DNA of 11,622 nucleotides, taken from the NCBI GenBank assembly GCA_947485425.1, contig CANKSK010000014.1, forward strand, positions 1-11,622. The letters are read 5' to 3'. How positions within the stretch are numbered: position 1 is the first letter of the stretch; every line of letters starts with the position of its first letter. The notes under the pieces are model-generated. The model made no database searches. It was not told the DNA's origin and saw only the letters and a program-made list of their open reading frames with translations. This DNA comes from Bacteroidota bacterium (GTDB taxonomy: Bacteria; Bacteroidota; Bacteroidia; AKYH767-A; CANKSK01). Of this stretch, positions 6,489-11,622 are shown piece after piece. The position numbers were made by a program, and so were the translations under genes.

Positions 6489-6532
6489 CCGCAAAGTTTT
6501 GATAGGATTCAAAAGAATATATCAAAACGCGG
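6489..6532 (+). promoter_or_regulatory. Large stem-loop at the start of the ricT leader
   Basis: CCGC (6489-6492) pairs with GCGG (6529-6532), and GTTTTGATA (6496-6504) pairs exactly with TATCAAAAC (6520-6528). This gives 13 base pairs with a 3-base AAA bulge and a 15-base loop. The stem begins a few bases after the predicted transcription start. No T-run follows, so it is not an intrinsic terminator of holB. It may stabilise the 5' end, bind a regulator, or as DNA be an operator with half-sites of 9 bp. Confidence 0.5.
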
Positions 6533-6540
6533 AAAATTTC

Positions 6541-6561
6541 ACGATTTTTAATAAAAGTCGT
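6541..6561 (+). promoter_or_regulatory. Second stem-loop just before the ricT start codon
   Basis: ACGATTTTT (6541-6549) pairs with AAAAGTCGT (6553-6561), with one G-U wobble and an AAT loop. The stem ends 16 bases before the ricT ATG, where it could affect ribosome entry. Together with the stem-loop at 6489-6532, nearly the whole leader can be structured. AT-rich stems of this size can arise by chance. Confidence 0.35.
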
Positions 6562-6577
6562 TCAATATATACTCAAT

Positions 6578-8164
6578 ATGTCATGTACTTCATGTTCAAG
6601 CGGTAAGGACGGAGCCCCCGCAGGTTGTCAAAATAATGGTTCTTGTGGAACCGGAGGTTGTAATAAACTCAATATATATAATTGGCTTGGCGATATGTCC
6701 TTGCCATCGGGTCAAGAAGCTTTTAATATCGTAGAAGTTCGCTTTAAAGGTACCCGTAAAGAATTTTACAAAAATGTTGAAAATATTCCCTTGCAAGAAG
6801 GGGATGTGGTGGCGGTGGAATCTTCCCCCGGACATGACATCGGCGTGGTTTCGATGACGGGAGAACTTGTGCGTTTTCAATTGAAGAAAAAAAAGCTACA
6901 AGAAAATTCAGAGGAAATCAAAGCGATATACCGCAAAGGAAAACCTTTGGATATTGAAAAGTGGAAAGCGGCACAGGATCTTGAAAATTCAACCATGCAC
7001 CGTGCGCGAAGCATCGCTCAATCGCTAAAACTAAGCATGAAGATTAGTGATGTAGAATACCAAGGGGATATGAAAAAAGCCTCCTTCTTTTATACTGCCG
7101 ATGATCGGGTTGATTTTAGGGAGTTGATAAAAAAACTAGCAGAAGAGTTTAAGGTCCGAATTGAGATGAAACAGATTGGGATGCGTCAGGAGGCCGGAAG
7201 GTTAGGCGGAATAGGTTCCTGTGGCAGGGAATTGTGTTGTTCTACCTGGTTGACTGATTTTCGTTCTGTTTCTACCGGTGCGGCAAGATATCAAAATCTT
7301 TCTTTGAATCCTTTAAAGCTTGCAGGACAGTGTGGAAAGCTGAAATGTTGTCTAAATTATGAGCTAGATAGTTATATGGATGCCCTGAAAGGGTTTCCAG
7401 ATACCAATATGGCCTTATACACCGAAAAGGGTACGGCTATGCATCGCAAAACAGATTTGTTCAAGCGTTTGATGTGGTATGCCTATGTTTCAGGAGGTTC
7501 AAGAAGTGGAGATAAGAGAGATTCAGATACAGATGATACCCCGGAGTCATCAAATTGGTTTATGATGCCACTTGATAGGGTTTGGGAAATCATTGAGATG
7601 AACAAACAAAATAAAAAGCCCTCAGATTTGGTTGATTTTAGCCAGGTTGTAAAAGAGCCGGTGCTTGATTTTGAAAATGTAGTGGGTCAGGATAGCATCA
7701 CCCGATTGGATCATACTCGCTCCAAAAACAAGAAAAAGAAGAAAAAGAAAAAGGTCGGCGGTGAAGGCGGACCGATTGCAGAAAATACAGCTATGCGCCC
7801 GAGGGAATCTGCTCAAAATGATTCTCCTCGCCCCATACAACAGCAAAATCAGTCAAGAAGGCCTGCTCCAAATGCCCCTCGCCATGTGCCTTCGCAGGAC
7901 AGAACGCAGAAGCCAAATGTGCCGAAGACGCCAAGTCAAGACTCCGCAAATGTTCTTCCGCCACGTCAAACGCCGGGCATCAACCCCCGTCAGGCTCCCT
8001 CTGTACCTCCCAAACCCGAACCGATTGTTGTTCCTAAACCCAATGTTGTTCCGCAGGCGGCACCTGCCCCTGCTGTATCTAAGCCGAATATTGTCCCAAG
8101 AACAAGCCCGAGCAATAGACCCGCCAGGACAAGTCCCAAAAAAGATAACAACGAAAATCCATAA
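6578..8164 (+). CDS. ricT: PSP1-domain protein RicT (Y-complex-like regulator) with Cys-rich N-terminus and long basic/proline tail
   Basis: The protein has 528 residues, much longer than B. subtilis RicT (YaaT). Residues 1-28 hold five cysteines (C3, C6, C17, C23, C28). The PSP1 region runs from about 48 to 275: NIVEVRFKGTRKEFY, EGDVVAVESSPGHDIGVV, and the two C-x4-CC motifs GSCGRELCCSTW (C215, C220, C221) and GQCGKLKCCLNYE (C252, C257, C258). These motifs ligate Fe-S clusters in the B. subtilis RicA-RicF-RicT complex, which governs RNase Y processing; whether that role holds here is inference. Residues 382-392 are nearly all Lys, and about 400-528 are Pro/Arg/Gln/Asn-rich and probably disordered. 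All eleven cysteines lie before residue 259. gldH starts 39 bases downstream and is probably in the same operon. The family is secure; the cellular function is not. Confidence 0.9.
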   Translation: MSCTSCSSGKDGAPAGCQNNGSCGTGGCNKLNIYNWLGDMSLPSGQEAFNIVEVRFKGTRKEFYKNVENIPLQEGDVVAVESSPGHDIGVVSMTGELVRFQLKKKKLQENSEEIKAIYRKGKPLDIEKWKAAQDLENSTMHRARSIAQSLKLSMKISDVEYQGDMKKASFFYTADDRVDFRELIKKLAEEFKVRIEMKQIGMRQEAGRLGGIGSCGRELCCSTWLTDFRSVSTGAARYQNLSLNPLKLAGQCGKLKCCLNYELDSYMDALKGFPDTNMALYTEKGTAMHRKTDLFKRLMWYAYVSGGSRSGDKRDSDTDDTPESSNWFMMPLDRVWEIIEMNKQNKKPSDLVDFSQVVKEPVLDFENVVGQDSITRLDHTRSKNKKKKKKKKVGGEGGPIAENTAMRPRESAQNDSPRPIQQQNQSRRPAPNAPRHVPSQDRTQKPNVPKTPSQDSANVLPPRQTPGINPRQAPSVPPKPEPIVVPKPNVVPQAAPAPAVSKPNIVPRTSPSNRPARTSPKKDNNENP

Positions 8165-8203
8165 AACCAGATTCCTTTCACGGGATTAATCCTTTCGAAT
8201 TAC

Positions 8204-8785
8204 ATGCAGTATTCAAATTCTTTCAAAAAGAAAACCCAAGGCAGTAAGAATTATCTATATATCGTGGTTATAGCCTTGGTAATTTTTATTTGTGCTTGTG
8301 AAAAAAGTCTGGTATTTGAAAAAAATGAAAAAATGACTGCTGGGCAATGGCATCAAAATGACCATGTTGATTTTGATGTGGATATTGCAGATACAGTCAA
8401 TCTCCATAATTTTTATATCAATCTTCGACATGGAGGGAATTACCAATTTAGCAATATTTTCATGTTTATAAGCACGAAAATGCCCGATGGTGAATTTTTT
8501 AGAGATACCCTAGAATGTTCGCTCGCTCAAGAGGATGGAAAATGGTACGGAAGTGGAATCGGTGATATTTGTGATGTGAGAATTGCCTTTAAAAAAAATT
8601 TAGTTTTCCCATTGAAAGGGAAGTATCATTTTAGTATTGAGCAGGCCATGCGCATGAATTCGTTGCCTTATGTGTTTGATGTAGGTGTGCGTATTGAAAA
8701 ATCAAATGTTGAGGAAGATAAAAATATCAGAAGTTTTTTTAGGTTTCAGAAAAAAGATAAAAATAATACACCCGATAAAAAGTAG
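8204..8785 (+). CDS. gldH: Gliding motility lipoprotein GldH
   Basis: The protein has 193 residues. A cytoplasmic Lys-rich start is followed by a hydrophobic segment (17-31) ending ICAC, so Cys32 is the lipidation site. The GldH pattern is clear: W49 with HVDFDVD (54-60), YINLRHGGNYQFSNIFMFI (71-89), DTLE (101-104), LAQEDGKWYGSG (107-118), and FPLKGKYHFSIEQAMRM (135-151) leading to DVGVRIEK (159-166). GldH is one of the lipoproteins needed for gliding in Flavobacterium johnsoniae, where its loss also destabilises other Gld components. Homologues also occur in species not known to glide, so motility is not proven here. It lies between ricT (39-base gap) and the PBP gene (27-base gap), both on the same strand. 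The lysine-rich tail (183-193) is not a known motif. Confidence 0.93.
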   Translation: MQYSNSFKKKTQGSKNYLYIVVIALVIFICACEKSLVFEKNEKMTAGQWHQNDHVDFDVDIADTVNLHNFYINLRHGGNYQFSNIFMFISTKMPDGEFFRDTLECSLAQEDGKWYGSGIGDICDVRIAFKKNLVFPLKGKYHFSIEQAMRMNSLPYVFDVGVRIEKSNVEEDKNIRSFFRFQKKDKNNTPDKK

Positions 8786-8812
8786 TCGATAGATTGTATT
8801 AATTGTTTAGGA

Positions 8813-11023
8813 ATGAAAAAGTCAAGTCATAAATTGAATCAAAAAAAATATTTGTTAATCTTTTGGTTAACATTCCTCATTCCGCTTTTTATTTTTCTTT
8901 TGCTCATTACCGGCGTGGCTTTATTCGGCGATTTGCCTCCTTTTGAGGAGCTTGAAAATCCCAAAAGCAATCTGGCTTCTGAGATATTTTCTGAGGACAA
9001 TATTGTCTTGGGAAAATACTATTATCAGAATCGTTCGAATGTGCATTATAAAGAATTGTCTCCGAATATTATAAAGGCATTGAAAGCAACTGAGGATGTG
9101 CGATTTGAAGAACACTCAGGTGTCGATATTCGGGGTTTGTTTCGGGTGATGCTTCGTACCATTATTCTCAGGCAAAGCAATGCCGGTGGTGGCAGTACCA
9201 TAAGCCAGCAGCTTGCCAAAAACCTTTTTCCAAGAAAAAAATTTGAAACCACTTGGGATAAGGTGGTTACTAAAATTAAAGAATGGATTACCTCTATCCG
9301 CCTTGAGCGGAATTATACCAAAGAGGAAATCATGGAATATTATCTCAATACCGTTGAGTTTGGCAGCAATGCCTTTGGTATCAAGTCTGCCGCGAGAACA
9401 TTTTTTAGCAAAGCACCCTCAGAATTGACCATCGAAGAATCAGCTGTTTTGGTAGGTTTATTGCAGGCGCCTACCCGTTATAGTCCGGTAAAAAATCCAA
9501 AAAATGCACTCAATAGAAGGAATGTGGTATTGGGGCAAATGGAAAAATATGATTTTATCAATGAAAAACAATTTGATTCCTTAAAAGTATTGCCCATTAA
9601 ACTGAAGTTTCAGGCTGAAGGGCATAATATGGGATTGGCTCCTTATTTCCGTGAATATCTTCGTCAGGACCTTGGAAAATGGGTTGCTGAGCATCCAAAG
9701 GCAGATGGGAGTCTTTATAATTTGTATAGAGATGGTCTTCGGATTTATACAACCATCGACTCCCGGATGCAACAATATGCAGAAGAGGCCATCAAGGAGC
9801 ATTTTACGGAGATGCAAAAACAGTTTTTTGTACATTGGAAGGGCAAAGAGGCCTGGGGGCCAATCAAAGAAATATTGGTTGAGGGCATGAAACGCTCGGA
9901 CCGATATATCAGCATGAAGGAGGCCAACAAGTCGGAATCGGATATTTCAAGGGCTTTTAACAAGCCAATTCCCATGAGCGTTTTTACCTGGGGAGGTGAC
10001 AGAGATACAGTGATGTCGCCCATGGATTCTATTAAGTATTACAAGATGTTCCTGCAAGCGGGTTTTATGTCCATGGATCCACATACCGGGCATGTAAAAG
10101 CCTGGGTAGGGGGTATCAATTATCAGCATTTTAAATACGATCATGTCAAAGAAGGAAGAAGACAGGTAGGCTCTACTTTTAAGCCCTTTGTGTATACTGT
10201 AGCGATGCAAGAAGGACTTTCACCTTGTCAGACCATTCCCAATGTTCCGGTGGTGTTTACTGATGAAATGGGAAAAAAATGGATTCCTGAAAATGCAGAT
10301 GATGAAGATGAAGGTCAGATGGTGACACTGAAAAAAGCCCTTGCCTTATCTATCAATAGGGTTACAGCCTATTTAATTAAACAATATGGCCCTCAGGCCG
10401 TGATTGATGTGGCTCGAAAAATGGGCATAACAAGTCCAATAGATGCAGTGCCCTCTATTTGTCTGGGCACGCCGGATATATCTGTTTTTGAAATGGTGGG
10501 TGCTTATAGCGTATTTGCAAACAAAGGCATTTGGACTGAGCCAACCTATATCACCAGAATAGAAGATAAAAATGGTAATATTTTACAATCCTATGCTCCT
10601 AGAAAAGTTGAAGCCATTGATGAGCAGAGTGCTTACTTGATGGTTAGTTTGTTGGAAGGTGTGGTATTGCATGGAACAGGAAGTCGCCTTCGATTTAAAT
10701 ATAATTTAACGCAGCCCATGGGAGGGAAAACAGGAACGACACAAAATCATTCCGATGGCTGGTATATGGGTATTACACCTGATTTGGTTTCGGGCGTTTG
10801 GGTGGGTTGTGAGGATCGCAGTGTGCATTTTAGGAATATTGCTCAGGGTCAGGGTGCAAGCATGGCTTTGCCTGTATGGGCTTTGTATATGAAAAAAGTA
10901 TATGCCGATAAAAATCTCCAGATTTCTCAAGGTGATTTTGAAAAACCGGCAACAATCAGTGTAGAAACCGACTGCTCTAAATACAAAGATGGCAAAGCCG
11001 CTGAAGAGAACGGTGGTTTTTAA
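8813..11023 (+). CDS. Bifunctional class A penicillin-binding protein (PBP1A family)
   Basis: The protein has 736 residues. It polymerises lipid II into glycan strands and cross-links the peptides on the periplasmic face of the inner membrane. Residues 13-37 are the single membrane anchor. The GT51 glycosyltransferase domain spans about 50-235. It shows KATEDVRFEEHSGVD (91-105, catalytic Glu94), GGSTISQQLAKNLF (126-139), RLERNYTKEEIMEYYLN (163-179) and GLLQAPTRYSP (215-225). The transpeptidase domain carries all three active-site motifs: S454-T-F-K457, S513-I-N515 and K639-T-G641. Both activities therefore appear intact. The segment between them (about 270-415) contains the usual linker with a long charged helix. 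The start is 27 bases after gldH without its own -7 box, which supports co-transcription. The palindrome AAGCATGCTT and a short T-run follow the stop but make a poor terminator. Confidence 0.97.
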   Translation: MKKSSHKLNQKKYLLIFWLTFLIPLFIFLLLITGVALFGDLPPFEELENPKSNLASEIFSEDNIVLGKYYYQNRSNVHYKELSPNIIKALKATEDVRFEEHSGVDIRGLFRVMLRTIILRQSNAGGGSTISQQLAKNLFPRKKFETTWDKVVTKIKEWITSIRLERNYTKEEIMEYYLNTVEFGSNAFGIKSAARTFFSKAPSELTIEESAVLVGLLQAPTRYSPVKNPKNALNRRNVVLGQMEKYDFINEKQFDSLKVLPIKLKFQAEGHNMGLAPYFREYLRQDLGKWVAEHPKADGSLYNLYRDGLRIYTTIDSRMQQYAEEAIKEHFTEMQKQFFVHWKGKEAWGPIKEILVEGMKRSDRYISMKEANKSESDISRAFNKPIPMSVFTWGGDRDTVMSPMDSIKYYKMFLQAGFMSMDPHTGHVKAWVGGINYQHFKYDHVKEGRRQVGSTFKPFVYTVAMQEGLSPCQTIPNVPVVFTDEMGKKWIPENADDEDEGQMVTLKKALALSINRVTAYLIKQYGPQAVIDVARKMGITSPIDAVPSICLGTPDISVFEMVGAYSVFANKGIWTEPTYITRIEDKNGNILQSYAPRKVEAIDEQSAYLMVSLLEGVVLHGTGSRLRFKYNLTQPMGGKTGTTQNHSDGWYMGITPDLVSGVWVGCEDRSVHFRNIAQGQGASMALPVWALYMKKVYADKNLQISQGDFEKPATISVETDCSKYKDGKAAEENGGF

Positions 11024-11173
11024 GCATGCTTGTTTTTTTGAAGGATACCCATTTCGCTTCTGCCTTGATATGTTGCAGTTTTGAAGCTGTTATAATACAT
11101 CAGAAATGTCCTTCTTTTATAAGGCTAAAAGACGAATGGAATACTCTCTTATTTGAGGTTGAAATTAGGAGGA

Positions 11174-11207
11174 TTTGAAGGGCAAGTAGCCGAAGAATCT
11201 ATTTTTG
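11174..11207 (+). promoter_or_regulatory. Promoter for the CoA-transferase gene: TTTG-N22-TATTTTTG
   Basis: TTTG at 11174-11177 and TATTTTTG at 11200-11207 form the best complete -33/-7 pair in the window, with a 22-base spacer. The predicted transcript start near 11213 leaves a leader of about 57 bases before the ATG at 11270. The remainder of the gap after the PBP gene (11024-11173) contains no convincing gene, and only weak repeats. Confidence 0.55.
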
Positions 11208-11269
11208 TAAAAAGGATGTGTGTTATATCAATAATTCATGCTAAATTCGGCCAAAAATGAATCAATACG

Positions 11270-11622
11270 ATGAATAAAGTAGTGAAAGATGTTGATGCTG
11301 CAATCCATGACATTGATAGCAATATGACCGTGATGTTTGGTGGTTTTGGTTTGTGTGGAATTCCTGAGATGTGTATTCGTGCCCTATCGATGAAAAATAT
11401 CAATGGTCTTCATTGTATATCCAATAATGCAGGGGTTGATAATTTTGGGCTAGGCCTCTTATTGAAGAACCATCAGATAAAAAAAATGACGGCATCTTAT
11501 GTAGGCGAAAATGCAGAATTTGAGCGGCAGCTGCTTAGTGGAGAGCTTGATGTAGAGCTCCTTCCGCAGGGTACCCTTGCAGAAAGAATCAGAGCAGGAG
11601 GCGCTGGCATCCCAGCATTTTA
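11270..11622 (+). CDS. scoA: Succinyl-CoA:3-ketoacid CoA-transferase subunit A (partial, 5' part)
   Basis: From the ATG at 11270 the frame stays open for 117 codons to the window edge. The product is the N-terminal half of a family I CoA-transferase alpha subunit. The signature [12 protein letters not shown] (22-33) is followed by [16 protein letters not shown] (50-65) with the expected [15 protein letters not shown] (70-80), [26 protein letters not shown] (91-116, family core) complete the match. Such enzymes move CoA from succinyl-CoA to acetoacetate or a similar acid, and the catalytic Glu is on the separate beta subunit, expected just downstream. AtoD-type acetyl-CoA:acetoacetate transferases share these motifs, so the acyl donor is not certain. 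The gene has its own promoter and is functionally unrelated to the preceding operon. Confidence 0.92.
   Translation, partial: MNKVVKDVDAAIHDIDSNMTVMFGGFGLCGIPEMCIRALSMKNINGLHCISNNAGVDNFGLGLLLKNHQIKKMTASYVGENAEFERQLLSGELDVELLPQGTLAERIRAGGAGIPAF

Noticed and set aside
7990..8181. A Gly/Leu-rich minus-strand frame that looks like a membrane protein
   Set aside because: It is the antisense image of the Pro-rich RicT tail; antisense of proline codons gives glycine codons. No promoter or start context supports it.
7761..8189. A 142-codon plus-strand frame overlapping the end of ricT
   Set aside because: It lies in another frame of the low-complexity RicT tail, where Pro/Arg/Gln-rich codons keep the alternative frame open. 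The product has no domain character.
8183..8192. Palindrome GGATTAATCC between ricT and gldH
   Set aside because: It is ten bases long, with no second site and no promoter box nearby. It is well within what an AT-rich 39-base spacer could hold by chance.
11023..11038. Palindrome AAGCATGCTT followed by T-rich sequence as a terminator of the PBP gene
   Set aside because: The palindrome leaves only a 3-bp stem once a 4-base loop is allowed, so it is not a credible intrinsic terminator.
1..11622. Search for CRISPR repeats, insertion-sequence ends, tRNA or rRNA genes, toxin-antitoxin pairs or phage genes
   Set aside because: I saw no regularly spaced repeats, transposase or integrase motifs, RNA-gene signatures or defence domains. 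The window reads as ordinary chromosomal backbone.

Overview
The window looks like chromosomal DNA from a member of the Bacteroidota. It carries gldH, a gliding-motility lipoprotein gene found only in that phylum. Its RicT homologue has the long Cys-rich N-terminus and low-complexity tail that I associate with this phylum. Most gene starts are preceded by the Bacteroidota -7 promoter box TAnnTTTG, and Shine-Dalgarno sequences are not evident. The DNA is AT-rich and evenly coding. There is no insertion sequence, integrase, tRNA, rRNA, CRISPR array or other sign of mobility. The class within the phylum cannot be settled from this piece.

Layout, left to right. (1) 1-496, minus: 5' part of an exported cyclophilin-type peptidyl-prolyl isomerase. 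It diverges from a small lipoprotein gene (577-954, plus), whose 3' end overlaps a convergent conserved gene of unknown function (941-1303, minus). (2) 1496-3901, plus: an exported von Willebrand A-type protein, a membrane-anchored TerB/J-domain co-chaperone and a CvpA-family membrane protein, closely spaced. (3) 3909-5105, minus: phosphoglycerate kinase, tail-to-tail with the CvpA gene and divergent from holB (5223-6392, plus), the DNA polymerase III delta' subunit. (4) 6578-11023, plus: ricT (PSP1 domain), gldH and a bifunctional class A penicillin-binding protein, tightly spaced and probably one operon. (5) 11270 to the end, plus: the start of subunit A of a succinyl-CoA:3-ketoacid-type CoA transferase.

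Functionally this is mostly core housekeeping: protein folding, glycolysis, replication clamp loading, peptidoglycan synthesis and ketoacid CoA transfer. The least explained parts are the ricT-gldH-PBP operon, the two stem-loops that fill the ricT leader, the Cys-rich N-terminus and basic/proline-rich tail of RicT, the face-to-face promoters around a perfect inverted repeat at 534-550, and the unassigned 120-residue gene. I found no convincing new defence, mobile or biosynthetic system; the findings are modest and scored accordingly.
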